From Anaerolineae bacterium (GTDB lineage: Bacteria; Chloroflexota; Anaerolineae; Promineifilales; Promineifilaceae), in assembly GCA_007123775.1 (NCBI GenBank), contig SLGK01000120.1, positions 1 to 54,963 of the forward strand: 54,963 bases of DNA, in the 5' to 3' direction. This document shows positions 23,437-31,682 of the stretch, one piece after another. Every line of letters starts with the position of its first letter. The first letter of the stretch is position 1. The translations under genes and the position numbers were made by a program. The notes beneath the pieces were generated by a model. The model made no database searches. It was not told where the DNA came from and was given only the letters and a program-made list of their open reading frames with translations.

Positions 23437-24120
23437 CTATTCTAATACATAATTATACGAAAAAAAGCCAATGATCAACATAAGCAGCGTATAAGCGCCC
23501 ACCAACGACACGCTGCTCTGCACGTTGACCCAGGGCGGTGGTTCAGGCACCACATAAGCGGCAACGGCCGTTGCCGCCGGCAGCACCAACGGCAAAGACA
23601 AAGGCAGCAGCAGTGCGGGCAGCAGTACGTCGCGGGTGCGGGCCTGGATGGTCATTGAGGTGATCAACACCCCGGCCGACACGTAGCCCAACGTACCCAG
23701 GGCAAGAATAAGCAGCACCGGCGGTCGCCAATACGGCTTATTGAAAAAGACAATGAAAATGACAACCAGGATAGCTTCGAGCGTCAACGAAAAAAGGGTG
23801 ACGCTGGCCACCTTACCCACGTAGATAACGCTGCGCTCGATTGGAGCCATCAACAGGGCATCCATTGTCTGATTTTCGCGTTCGATGCTCAGAGAGCGGT
23901 TCAGACCCAGAATAACGGCCAGCACAATGGTAGCCCAAAGCAAACCGGTAGAGACGGCCCGTGCGGCGGCCAGGTCAGTTTCCAGGGCAAAGTTGAACAT
24001 AACAACAGTGACCAGCGAAAACATGGTCATGATGCTAAGGGTTTGCCAGGTATGCCGCTCGATGCGTAAATCTTTCCAAATAATGGCCCAAACGGCCGTT
24101 CTGAATGAAGTCTGTTCCAT
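23437..24120 (-). CDS. ccmB: Heme exporter permease CcmB
   Basis: A 227-residue membrane subunit of the CcmAB ABC transporter. It starts MEQTSFRTAVWAIIWKDLRI, has six hydrophobic helices and the family features IERENQTMDALLMAPIERS and a Pro-rich loop near LLPALLLPLSLPLVLPAA. The ATG at 24120 is preferred to a TTG at 24138. It follows ccmA with about 20 bases between. CcmB with CcmA and CcmC moves heme or its chaperone complex for c-type cytochrome assembly. Confidence 0.92.
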   Translation of the reverse strand: MEQTSFRTAVWAIIWKDLRIERHTWQTLSIMTMFSLVTVVMFNFALETDLAAARAVSTGLLWATIVLAVILGLNRSLSIERENQTMDALLMAPIERSVIYVGKVASVTLFSLTLEAILVVIFIVFFNKPYWRPPVLLILALGTLGYVSAGVLITSMTIQARTRDVLLPALLLPLSLPLVLPAATAVAAYVVPEPPPWVNVQSSVSLVGAYTLLMLIIGFFSYNYVLE

Positions 24121-24142
24121 AAAATAGTAACCGGGCAACCAG

Positions 24143-24850
24143 TCAGTTGCGGCCTGCTCTGCCCGTGAATTGGCGATACAAGGCTACCAGCTCATTGCCG
24201 CTGATCCCGGCGGATACTTCATGAGCAATACGGCCGTTGTGCAAAAACAAAATACGATCACTAACCGTCAGACTATGTGTCAGATCATGGGTGATCATCA
24301 ACACAGTGCGCCCCTGCTCCTTTTCGCGTAACAGCAGCCGGTCCAGCAAAGCAACCGCATCCTGGTCCAGGCCGGTGTACGGCTCATCCAGCAGCAGCAC
24401 CTCTGGTTCGTGGAGCGTGGCGCGGGCAATGGTTAATCGCTGCGTCATGCCGCGTGAAAAACTACTCACCGGGTCCCGCTGGCGTGCCCGCAGACCAACC
24501 ACCTTTAGTGCCTGTTGTACGCGCTCTTCCCCGTTGTCCAGCCCATAAAGGCGGGCAAAAAAGGTCAAATTCTCGGCTGCGGTTAAGTCCTGATACAGCA
24601 GTGACTGGTGCGAAACCAACCCAATATGGCGGCGCACCATGTGGGCATGGCTTGACAGGGGCCAGCCACCCACTTCAACATCTCCCTGATCAGGGCGCAA
24701 CAAAGTGGCTACAATCCGCATGAGCGTACTCTTACCGGCCCCGTTGGGACCAACCAGCGTCACAAATTCACCGGCCCGGACATGTAAGTTAATGCCTCTC
24801 AGTACCGGATTGAGGCCATATTGTTTGATCAATCCCTCGACTCTAATCAT
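24143..24850 (-). CDS. ccmA: Heme exporter ATPase CcmA
   Basis: A 235-residue ABC ATPase: Walker A VGPNGAGKSTLMRI, Q-loop region HQSLLYQDLTAAENL, ABC signature FSRGMTQRLTIARAT, Walker B LLLDEPYTGLD and switch His in MITHDLTHS. It starts at ATG 24850 and is the first gene of the minus-strand operon ccmA-ccmB-ccmC-ccmD-ccdA-tlpA. CcmE, CcmF and CcmH are not in this window. Confidence 0.93.
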   Translation of the reverse strand: MIRVEGLIKQYGLNPVLRGINLHVRAGEFVTLVGPNGAGKSTLMRIVATLLRPDQGDVEVGGWPLSSHAHMVRRHIGLVSHQSLLYQDLTAAENLTFFARLYGLDNGEERVQQALKVVGLRARQRDPVSSFSRGMTQRLTIARATLHEPEVLLLDEPYTGLDQDAVALLDRLLLREKEQGRTVLMITHDLTHSLTVSDRILFLHNGRIAHEVSAGISGNELVALYRQFTGRAGRN

Positions 24851-25239
24851 GGACTGCTATTGTAGACTTTCCCTCAATAACGGCAAGCAGCGCAGCTAAC
24901 TTCATAGCCTAAGATGAGAACGGCTTGACGCAGCACGTCATCAGACTCATACTGATAGCGCTTGATTAGGCAGAGACAGGCAGGCCAACCTTGAGCCGTA
25001 GTAAGATGTTTGATGAGCGGCACATGGTGGTAGACCAGGTACCATATTGGATAATTGTTATCTGTATGATACAAATAGCTTGTACATAGTACTGCGGTCC
25101 TATAAAGTGGTCAAAATGGCGTCAGTTCGGTGGCATTTCTCGACAGGTGCAGCCGTAAAGCACGCTTAGACTTGACGATTTGGCAAGGTCTGGATACTAT
25201 CAATGCTTAAGAAAAGTCTTACGGGAAGAGGATTTGTTC
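24851..25239. other. 389-bp divergent region without a supported gene
   Basis: It separates the ccmA operon (minus) from a membrane protein gene (plus) and should hold both promoters. It is AT-richer than the flanking genes between about 25030 and 25110. A 66-codon minus-strand frame (24874-25074) has no ribosome-binding site and no recognisable motif. No repeat family found elsewhere in the window is present. Confidence 0.6.
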
Positions 25240-26073
25240 TTGATAGGTGATACGATTGGACCCTGGCTGCTGGGTATTTCTGCCCTGCTTAGCTTGCTGG
25301 TTCTGACATTAATGATTAAGGCGTGGCGCGATATGAAGCGCTCGCCATACTTCTTTATGCGGCGTCAGGCTGAAAAACAGCTACAAAGCTACGCCGCAAA
25401 AAGCGTCGTCTTCCTGCTTGTTACGGCCGTTCTCGCTCTCTACACCTGGCAACAACCTGAAACAGATACAACCCTGCGTGTTGCCATCCTCTCTAATACC
25501 AAACCCCCTAAAGCCGAAATCATCCAGTTGTTTGCCCAAGATGCTGCTGCTAATCAACTAAATGCCGTGACTGTTGGCGATCTGTTCGCAGAGAATGCGG
25601 CTGGTGATTTGTTTGACGCGGCCACCGGGCTAACGATGGTCAGTGAAGGACGTGGGGCATTAGCCGTAACAGAACTACCTGAGCAATATAGTCGGGTACG
25701 GCCGTCGGCCGAACTCAACGAAGATACCGCTCTGGGCCAGATCTTCTTTTCCACGGAAGTAGATAGTAACTACAACGCTATCGAACCCCGCTTCATTTTT
25801 GGCGAAGGACGCTACCGTCTATACGCTACCTTCTCTTACGATGGCATGGCCGACGGCATGGCCTGGTCCTGGGTCTGGCGTCACAACGGCCAGGTGGTTG
25901 ATGGCAATAATGAACGCTGGGCCTATGGTACAGATGGCCCCGGTTATATCTTCTACGCCCCCCCGTCCGGCTTCCGCAATGGTGAGTATTCGCTAGAAAT
26001 CTGGGTCAATGGCGAACTGATGACCCAGGCCACCGCCATTATGAACAGCGCAGCCATTACGGCCGGCAACTGA
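25240..26073 (+). CDS. Membrane-anchored hypothetical protein with C-terminal beta domain
   Basis: About 277 residues from the suggested TTG at 25240 (GGAAGAGG lies 8 bases upstream). TTG 25234 or the Met at residue 26 are alternatives. A first helix (LLGISALLSLLVLTLMIKAW), a basic loop (RDMKRSPYFFMRRQAEKQ) and a second helix (SVVFLLVTAVLALYTW) precede an extracytoplasmic part. The C-terminal ~110 residues (RYRLYATFSYDGMADGMAWS, then GPGYIFYAPPSGFRNGEYSL) look like a beta-sandwich. No enzyme motif is seen. Function unknown. It stands alone between a divergent operon and a repeat. Confidence 0.65.
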   Translation: MIGDTIGPWLLGISALLSLLVLTLMIKAWRDMKRSPYFFMRRQAEKQLQSYAAKSVVFLLVTAVLALYTWQQPETDTTLRVAILSNTKPPKAEIIQLFAQDAAANQLNAVTVGDLFAENAAGDLFDAATGLTMVSEGRGALAVTELPEQYSRVRPSAELNEDTALGQIFFSTEVDSNYNAIEPRFIFGEGRYRLYATFSYDGMADGMAWSWVWRHNGQVVDGNNERWAYGTDGPGYIFYAPPSGFRNGEYSLEIWVNGELMTQATAIMNSAAITAGN

Positions 26074-26124
26074 CTCTCTCTCTAATCCCCAAAAGCCAAC
26101 ATCGACCAAAAATTGTCGATAAAT

Positions 26125-26224
26125 ATTAATTGGTGAATTCGTGAATTTGTGAATTATTAATGGCATTACTGGCCGCGATCATTAACAATTCAGCAGTTCA
26201 ACAGTTCAACGATTAATTATTTCT
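26125..26224. repeat. Junction repeat, family C, copy 2
   Basis: TTAATTGGTGAATTCGTGAA words face TTCAGCAGTTCAACAGTTCA words, between the convergent membrane-protein genes. The outer ends are AATATTAATT and GATTAATTAT. Confidence 0.8.
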
Positions 26225-26284
26225 TTTTCCAGTAGTCTGGAAAAGGTAGTTGCTTTCAGGCTGTAAATTCCACTTACAGGCGTT

Positions 26285-27217
26285 TTAATCACCGTCGGTG
26301 GGCGTTGGGGTGGGGTTGATACGCAAGTTCTGGAACGTCAGCCGCCAACCGCCGGGCTGGCCATCGTCGCATGGTTCCAGGCGCAAGCCGGTTATTTCGG
26401 GGCTGCCGGCCGCTAACTGCACCGAGTAGGAGATGTCGGGCTGCATGGTGAAATCACCATAGTCAAGCCCCCGGTCGGGCTGGAAACCGGTGAAAAAGCG
26501 GTCTTCGCCCCCCTGCCAGCGCACAATCACCTCTACGCCCGGCTCCGGGTTGAGGAAAGCGTCCCAGCTCAGCACTTCGAGGCGCGGGGCTGGTTGCTCG
26601 CCACAGACGCGCTCCTGGGTCAGCAGCCGGTAGTTGGGGCGGGTGGTAGGGCTGGGCTGAGGGGTGGGTAATTCTGCCAATAGCGTAGGCGTGGGTGTAG
26701 GCGTATCCGATTCGGGGGGAGCAACGGCCGTTACCGTGGCCGTCGCTGTGGGTAAAACAGGCACCAGGGGCGGGGTGGGTGTGGCCGTTGGCTGTGCCCC
26801 CGGCAGCGGCGTGGGGGCAAACAGGGCCACCGCCCGGCTGTCACTGCCCGCCTGCTGGGCTACCTGGGCTACATCGCGCAGCAAATTTGGCGGCCGGCCC
26901 TCGCGCACAAAGCGTTCTAGCAGCTGATCCAATGTCGCCGGCAGATCGGCGTTATTGAGGGCGTCCAGCCGCTGCTGGGCCAGGGGCCAGTTGCCGTCTA
27001 CGGCGTAGCTCTGGGCCACCATGATGATGTATTCTTCCTGCTCGTTGGGGGCCAGGCGGGCGGGACTGGCGTTGACAAAAACAATCGGGTCAATAATCCA
27101 GGCGTAGTAAAGGCTGCCCGCCAGGCCGAGGATCAGCCCCAGCAAGACCAGGCCGGTGGCAGAGATACGGCTGACGGGTTCGGCCGTTTCTGGTGAACGT
27201 TGGCGGCGACGACCCAT
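26285..27217 (-). CDS. Single-pass envelope protein with TP-rich linker (paralog 1)
   Basis: A 310-residue protein with a basic N-terminus (MGRRRQRS), one membrane helix (about residues 22-46), a helical domain (about 50-130) and a Thr/Pro-rich linker (about 135-200). A C-terminal beta domain has Cys residues in ERVCGEQPAP and LEPCDDGQPG. The helix-plus-helical-domain part is clearly similar to the upstream neighbour: SLYYAWIIDPIVFVNASPAR here against GLYYGWVAAPTEFNNANPAM there. Its ATG overlaps the neighbour's stop by one base (TAATG), so the two are coupled. No known family is recognised. Confidence 0.75.
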   Translation of the reverse strand: MGRRRQRSPETAEPVSRISATGLVLLGLILGLAGSLYYAWIIDPIVFVNASPARLAPNEQEEYIIMVAQSYAVDGNWPLAQQRLDALNNADLPATLDQLLERFVREGRPPNLLRDVAQVAQQAGSDSRAVALFAPTPLPGAQPTATPTPPLVPVLPTATATVTAVAPPESDTPTPTPTLLAELPTPQPSPTTRPNYRLLTQERVCGEQPAPRLEVLSWDAFLNPEPGVEVIVRWQGGEDRFFTGFQPDRGLDYGDFTMQPDISYSVQLAAGSPEITGLRLEPCDDGQPGGWRLTFQNLRINPTPTPTDGD

Positions 27218-27600
27218 TATGACCCTCCTCGACTATCCAGATAGAAATCCATCGCTGGTGAATACCCGGCGTCCAGATCGGCTACCAGATAGACCAGTTG
27301 GCGAATGCGCTGCTCATCCTCATCCCGCAAAATCTGGTCAAGCATAAGAGCAAACAGATCGGCGTCGGCCGCAGGGCCAAGTTTGTTGAGTCGGCGTTCG
27401 GCCGTTGCCAGATCGCCGGTGTGATCATAAGCAGCAGCAATCATCAGCATGTAATCTTGCTGATGGTGCGTCTGCATCATGGCTGGATTAGCGTTGTTAA
27501 ACTCCGTGGGGGCCGCTACCCAACCGTAATAAAGGCCTAATGCCGCCCCCATAGCCAACCCCGGCGCCAGCCAGGCCAGATGTTTCAACCAACGTTTCAT
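27217..27600 (-). CDS. Single-pass envelope protein (paralog 2)
   Basis: A 127-residue protein with one N-terminal helix (MKRWLKHLAWLAPGLAMGAA) and a helical extracytoplasmic domain (HHQQDYMLMIAAAYDHTGDL, then AERRLNKLG) that suggests a TPR-like hairpin. It is a short paralog of the next gene, without the linker and beta domain. The ATG at 27600 (MKRWLK) is chosen because longer frames run back through the tRNA gene. It is transcribed away from tRNA-Leu on the same strand. Confidence 0.72.
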   Translation of the reverse strand: MKRWLKHLAWLAPGLAMGAALGLYYGWVAAPTEFNNANPAMMQTHHQQDYMLMIAAAYDHTGDLATAERRLNKLGPAADADLFALMLDQILRDEDEQRIRQLVYLVADLDAGYSPAMDFYLDSRGGS

Positions 27601-27611
27601 ATCGTCCAAAT

Positions 27612-27645
27612 AAAAAAGGGTATACCCACTGTGCGGGGCTACCCT
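27612..27645 (-). terminator. Terminator after tRNA-Leu
   Basis: On the minus strand the sequence reads AGGGTA, then a nested CCC...GGG pair, then TACCC and a run of six T. It lies between the tRNA 3' end and the ATG at 27600, so it should end the tRNA transcript or attenuate read-through into the envelope genes. Confidence 0.65.
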
Positions 27646-27700
27646 CATTTGCTCTGTTCCCGTGTGGGACCTATAATTCTTAGCGTTTAGTTTACATGTA

Positions 27701-27782
27701 TGCCGAAGGTGGGAATCGAACCCACACTCCCGAAGGAACACGATTTTGAGTCGTGCGCGTCTGCCAGTTCCGCCACTTCGGC
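27701..27782 (-). tRNA. tRNA-Leu (anticodon CAA)
   Basis: The minus strand folds as a class II tRNA: acceptor GCCGAAG pairs with CTTCGGC, the D-arm has GGAACTGGCAGACGC, the anticodon arm is ACGA-CTCAAAA-TCGT giving CAA, then a long variable arm (GTTCCTTCGGGAGT region) and T-arm GTGGGTTCGATTCCCAC. Discriminator base A follows; CCA is not encoded. It reads UUG codons. Confidence 0.96.
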
Positions 27783-27833
27783 TGGTCTCAAGGCAGCGTG
27801 AAGTATAAAACAAGCAGTCATTTCTGTCAATTT

Positions 27834-27866
27834 AGACCTGACAGGTTTGCGAAACCTGTCAGGTCT
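27834..27866. repeat. Family J palindrome, perfect 33-bp copy
   Basis: AGACCTGACAGGTTT-gcg-AAACCTGTCAGGTCT is a perfect palindrome with a 3-base centre, ending 11 bases before the sigma factor ATG. It covers the place where a ribosome-binding site would be expected. Confidence 0.95.
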
Positions 27867-27877
27867 CTAATCTACCG

Positions 27878-28459
27878 ATGGACGAAGCGGCCCTAATCGA
27901 AAAAGCGCAACGTGGCGACGTGCCGGCCTACAACCGGCTGGTTCTGCATTACCAGGAGTTGGCTTTTAACGTGGCCGTGCGGCTAATGAAAGACCCGCAA
28001 ACGGCCGAAGATATGACGCAGGATGCGTTTGTGCGGGCGTACAAGTCGCTCAACAAGTTTCGCGGCGGCAATTTTAAGGCGTGGCTGCTGCGGATTGTAA
28101 CCAACCGCTGCTACGATGAGCTGCGCCGCCACAAACGGCGTCCCCAAACCTCCATTGATGAAGTAACGGAAGAGCATGAGGGCGTGGCCTTTATGGTCAG
28201 CGATAATGAGGGACCGGAAGCCCACCAGCAGCGCATGGAGCTGGCGGCGGCGGTCGAATCTTGTCTGGAGACGCTGCCGGAGGAGCAGCGCTTGGCGGCC
28301 ATTTTGTGTGACATTGAGGATCATGATTACAACGAAATGGCGGAAATCATGGGCGTGTCGTTGGGTACGGTCAAGTCGCGCATTAGCCGGGCGCGGTCAA
28401 AGCTGAGGGATTGCTTACAGGGGTTTGCGGAACTTTTACCGGCCTCGTATCGTCTATAA
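27878..28459 (+). CDS. ECF RNA polymerase sigma factor
   Basis: A 193-residue sigma-70 family protein of the extracytoplasmic function type. Region 2 spans about residues 10-85 (ERAYKSLNKFRG-like: FVRAYKSLNKFRGGNFKAWL, then RCYDELRRHKRR) and region 4 about 130-180 (LPEEQRLAAILCDIEDHDYN, then GVSLGTVKSRISRARSKLRD). It is followed 6 bases later by its probable anti-sigma factor. ATG at 27878 sits 11 bases after the perfect family J palindrome, which may act as operator or RNA hairpin. Target promoters are not known. Confidence 0.93.
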   Translation: MDEAALIEKAQRGDVPAYNRLVLHYQELAFNVAVRLMKDPQTAEDMTQDAFVRAYKSLNKFRGGNFKAWLLRIVTNRCYDELRRHKRRPQTSIDEVTEEHEGVAFMVSDNEGPEAHQQRMELAAAVESCLETLPEEQRLAAILCDIEDHDYNEMAEIMGVSLGTVKSRISRARSKLRDCLQGFAELLPASYRL

Positions 28460-28465
28460 GGTACT

Positions 28466-29293
28466 ATGTTTGATTTTTGGCGCAATCTCAGGAAATCAAA
28501 GGCAGAAAAAGAGCAAGAAATGCTCCATGCCTATATAGATAATGCGTTGTCGCCGTCAGAACGGGCTGATTTTGAGGCGCGGCTGGCCCATGATGCTGAA
28601 TTGCGGGCGCAGGTAAATTCGATTCGGCGAATGCAGCAGTTGATGGCGGCGGTGCCGCGCCGCCGTGTGCCGCGCAATTTTACACTAGACCCGGCTGAAT
28701 ACGGCCGTCCCGCTCGCCAACCCCTCCTGCAAGCCCAACCTGTTTTGCGCGTGGCCACGGTGTTAACGGCCGTTCTCTTCGTCATCATGCTGGCATTGGA
28801 TTGGACGACACCGGGGCTGCCGCAGACGGCCATGTTTGAAGCTGACATGGCCGCCCAGGAAGAAGTGGCCCTCATGGAACGCTCCGTCGAAGTTGTTACG
28901 GAAACGATCACGGAGGAGATGGAGACGTTCCGGATGACGGCCGAGAATGCCGAAGAGGAAATTATGCCCGAATCGGCCCCGGCGGACGATGGGGCTATCC
29001 TGGCTGTGCCGGATAGTGAGCCTTACCCGGTGGAGGAAGATGAGACGGTGCCCTCTGCGCCATCTGAACCGGCCGCTACTTCTTTGACGGAGACGGCGAC
29101 TGTTGATAGCGATCTCGTTACTCGAACGATTACCATAGGGACAGAGGTGGCAGTAACGGCCGTTCCCCCCACCGACATTACCCCTGATCCCGCCCCGATG
29201 ACCAGGGCGCCATGGCTGCAACTGGGTCTGGGCACGCTGCTGGCCCTGCTGGCCCTGCTGCTCTTTGTGGCCCGGAGACAGGCATCTATCTAA
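28466..29293 (+). CDS. Anti-sigma factor, membrane-anchored
   Basis: A 275-residue protein. The N-terminal ~65 residues (MLHAYIDNALSPSERADFEA, then RLAHDAELRAQVNSIRRMQQ) match the anti-sigma domain of the RskA/RseA-like type but lack the His-Cys-Cys zinc motif. A first membrane helix (VATVLTAVLFVIMLALDW) is followed by a long acidic Glu/Thr/Pro-rich extracytoplasmic segment and a second C-terminal helix (GLGTLLALLALLLFVARR). Two helices with an outer acidic loop is less usual than the single-pass design. Position immediately after the sigma gene supports the role. Confidence 0.8.
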   Translation: MFDFWRNLRKSKAEKEQEMLHAYIDNALSPSERADFEARLAHDAELRAQVNSIRRMQQLMAAVPRRRVPRNFTLDPAEYGRPARQPLLQAQPVLRVATVLTAVLFVIMLALDWTTPGLPQTAMFEADMAAQEEVALMERSVEVVTETITEEMETFRMTAENAEEEIMPESAPADDGAILAVPDSEPYPVEEDETVPSAPSEPAATSLTETATVDSDLVTRTITIGTEVAVTAVPPTDITPDPAPMTRAPWLQLGLGTLLALLALLLFVARRQASI

Positions 29294-29314
29294 ACTGGTG
29301 CTATAATCCGGCCC

Positions 29315-30319
29315 ATGAAAACCGTACACCGCTTTCCGACCAACAACGGCCGTATCATCTATGCCGTCCCCGTCCGCTCTTTCCCCGGCTTGGTAACCAA
29401 CTGCTATGTGATCAGCGACGGCAGCCGGTTGATTCTGGTTGATACCGGCTCTGGCATGGACATGGCCAACAAGGATTTAGCGGCGGGCTTTACGGCCGTT
29501 TCTGACCAATTCGCCGAAACCATCCGCCTGGAAGATATTGACACCATTCTGCTGACCCACGGCCACATCGACCATTTTGGCGGCCTGCCCTTTGTGCGCC
29601 AGTTCACCGATGCCCCGGTGGGCATCCACGTCCTGGACCGGCGCGTCGTCTCTAACCATGAGGAACGGGTCGTTTTTGCCGCCCGCCGCCTGGAAAGCTT
29701 TCTGGAAGAGGCGGGCGTGCCTCCGAAAAATCGGGAAGGACTGATGTCGATCTACCTCTTTGGCAAAACCTATTACACCTCCATGCCCATCCACTTTTTG
29801 CTGGATGAGGCCGCGCCGACAGTGGGCGATATTCGCGTCTACCACACGCCCGGCCACTGCCCCGGCCAGGTCTGTTTGCAGGTGGATGATCTGCTGCTAA
29901 CGGCCGATCATATCCTCTCCCGTACCACGCCCCACCAGGCCCCGGAAAGCATCACCACCCACATGGGGCTGAGCCATTACCTGGACGCGCTGACCAAGAT
30001 GGAAGGGCTGCCCGGCATCAGCCTGGCGCTGGGTGGGCATGAAGAGCCGATGGAGGATGTAGACGGCCGTATCCGCCAAATCAAACAATCTCACGAAGAA
30101 CGGCTGGACAAACTGCTGACCATCTGCCAGGAACCACACTCGATTGCCGAAGCCAGCCTGGAACTGTTCGGTCCGGTCCAAAGCTACCACATCCTGCTGG
30201 CCCTGGAAGAGACGGGCGCCCACCTCGAGTACCTCTACCAGCGCGGCGAACTGATTGCCGCCAACCTGGACGAAATCGCCGCTACCAGCCATCCAGTGGT
30301 GCGTTATCAGCGGGCCTAA
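29315..30319 (+). CDS. MBL-fold metallo-hydrolase
   Basis: A 334-residue metallo-beta-lactamase-fold protein with the metal motif LTHGHIDHFGG (HxHxDH), a second His in HTPGHCPGQVCL, an Asp in LLTADHIL and a His in LGGHEEPM. The C-terminal ~80 residues form the helical region seen in glyoxalase-II-like members. The substrate is unknown. A role as hydroxyacyl-thioester or phosphodiester hydrolase is family inference. It ends where a family B repeat begins. Confidence 0.9.
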   Translation: MKTVHRFPTNNGRIIYAVPVRSFPGLVTNCYVISDGSRLILVDTGSGMDMANKDLAAGFTAVSDQFAETIRLEDIDTILLTHGHIDHFGGLPFVRQFTDAPVGIHVLDRRVVSNHEERVVFAARRLESFLEEAGVPPKNREGLMSIYLFGKTYYTSMPIHFLLDEAAPTVGDIRVYHTPGHCPGQVCLQVDDLLLTADHILSRTTPHQAPESITTHMGLSHYLDALTKMEGLPGISLALGGHEEPMEDVDGRIRQIKQSHEERLDKLLTICQEPHSIAEASLELFGPVQSYHILLALEETGAHLEYLYQRGELIAANLDEIAATSHPVVRYQRA

Positions 30320-30385
30320 TGGACGGAAGACGGAGGACGAAAGACGGAACAAGCCCCCTCCGTCCTCCGTCTTCGGTCCTCCGTC
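30320..30385. repeat. Junction repeat, family B, copy 3
   Basis: GGACGGAAGACGGAGGACG words face CCGTCCTCCGTCTTCGGTCC. It fills the gap between the MBL gene stop and the mutY ATG, ending 14 bases before it. Confidence 0.85.
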
Positions 30386-30399
30386 AAACCCAAAAAACC

Positions 30400-31491
30400 A
30401 TGCCAAAATCCACTCAAATCGCTGCCCCACTGCTTGCCTGGTGGGATGCCGATCACGCCGATTTACCCTGGCGCAAAACGGCCGATCCCTACGCCATCTG
30501 GGTCTCTGAGATTATGTTACAGCAGACCCAGATCAATACCGTTATCCCCTACTACGAACGCTGGCTGGAACGCTTTCCCACCGTGGAGGCGCTGGCTGCC
30601 GCGCCGCTGGACGAGGTGCTGAAATTGTGGGAGGGGCTGGGCTATTACAGTCGCGCCCGTAACTTACACGCGGCGGCGCAGACAGTGATGGCCCAGTATG
30701 ACGGCCGACTGCCGCAAACGGTGGCTGCATTGATGGAACTGAAGGGAATCGGCCGTTACACCGCAGGGGCCATTGCTTCGATTGCCTTCGACCAGCCCGC
30801 CCCCGTCCTCGACGGCAACGTCATCCGCGTCCTCACCCGCCTGTTTGACATTGCCGACGATGTAGCCCAAACGGCCACCAAAAACCATCTGTGGCAAATC
30901 GCCGCCGACCTGGTTCCCAACGAGCGGCCGGGCGACTACAACCAGGCGCTCATGGAATTGGGCCAGACCATTTGCCTGAGCAGCGAGCCGCGCTGCCTGC
31001 TCTGCCCGCTGCAAAGCGACTGCCGGGCGCGACAGCGGGGTACGCAGTTAGAGCGGCCGGTGCGCCCGCCCCGTAAACGCACGCCCCATTATGACGTGGC
31101 TGCCGCTATCATCTGGCACAAAGATGACAAGCCGCAGCAGCCGGGCAGTCGCTTTTTGATTGCCCAACGGCCGTTAGATGGGCTGCTGGGCGGTCTGTGG
31201 GAATTCCCCGGCGGCAAGCAGGAACCGGGCGAATCGCTGCCGCAAACGCTGCAACGGGAGATCATGGAAGAGTTGGGAATGGCGATTGAAGTCGGCCGTT
31301 TTTTGACAAAGGTCAACCACGCCTATACCCACTTTCGTATCACCCTGCACGCCTACCATGCCCGGCATCTGAACGGCCGTCCCCAACACCTGGCCGTCAA
31401 AGACCACGCCTGGGTGCGCCTGCCCGACCTGGACAATTACGCCTTTGCCGTCACCGACCAGAAAATTATTGCCGCATTGCGAGATAGTTAA
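30400..31491 (+). CDS. mutY: A/G-specific adenine glycosylase MutY
   Basis: A 363-residue DNA repair glycosylase that removes adenine mispaired with 8-oxoguanine. It contains EIMLQQTQINTV with the catalytic Glu, the helix-hairpin-helix LKGIGRYTAGAIASIAF followed by the Asp in PVLDGNVIRVL, and the 4Fe-4S loop with spacing C-x6-C-x2-C-x5-C (CLSSEPRCLLCPLQSDC). A C-terminal Nudix-like domain with the box GKQEPGE...REIMEELG recognises oxoG. The ATG at 30400 (MPKSTQIAAPLLAWWD) is used. A longer frame would translate the family B repeat. Confidence 0.96.
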   Translation: MPKSTQIAAPLLAWWDADHADLPWRKTADPYAIWVSEIMLQQTQINTVIPYYERWLERFPTVEALAAAPLDEVLKLWEGLGYYSRARNLHAAAQTVMAQYDGRLPQTVAALMELKGIGRYTAGAIASIAFDQPAPVLDGNVIRVLTRLFDIADDVAQTATKNHLWQIAADLVPNERPGDYNQALMELGQTICLSSEPRCLLCPLQSDCRARQRGTQLERPVRPPRKRTPHYDVAAAIIWHKDDKPQQPGSRFLIAQRPLDGLLGGLWEFPGGKQEPGESLPQTLQREIMEELGMAIEVGRFLTKVNHAYTHFRITLHAYHARHLNGRPQHLAVKDHAWVRLPDLDNYAFAVTDQKIIAALRDS

Positions 31492-31512
31492 GGGTGTGTG
31501 GACAGGAAGCAG

Positions 31513-31559
31513 CCCATTAACCATTCAACAATTCAACAATTTAGCAATTAATTATTTCT
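31513..31559. repeat. Junction repeat, family C, copy 3 (one arm)
   Basis: CATTAACCATTCAACAATTC words ending AATTAATTATTTCT. It matches the right arm of the copies at 12650 and 26125. The left arm is missing. Confidence 0.7.
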
Positions 31560-31613
31560 ACGGTATCATACCAGCCACTTACCGGAGCGGTAGCGTAAGA
31601 GAACGAATGAAAA

Positions 31614-31666
31614 CTGTAGCGCAAACATCCCTGTTTGCGTGGTCAAGCAGGGATGCTTGACCTACA
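31614..31666. repeat. Family G palindrome (CTGTAGCGCAAACATCC...), copy 1
   Basis: A 53-base element of two side-by-side hairpins: GCAAACATCCCTGTTTGC and GGTCAAGCAGGGATGCTTGACC. It is the reverse complement of the element at 43944-43996 with one mismatch, and ends 16 bases before the next ATG. Confidence 0.9.
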
Positions 31667-31682
31667 TCGCACAGGAGGCGAG

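Noticed and set aside
24874-25074. A 66-codon minus-strand frame upstream of ccmA.
   Set aside because: No ribosome-binding site, no motif, Cys/Tyr-rich random-looking composition, and it occupies the expected promoter region.
26640-26830. The Thr/Pro-rich coding stretch as a DNA repeat insertion.
   Set aside because: It codes a linker typical of exported proteins and lacks inverted arms; the repetition is at protein level.
31614-31666. Family G element as an insertion-sequence end.
   Set aside because: No transposase gene, partner end or target duplication is visible; it is complete at 53 bases.
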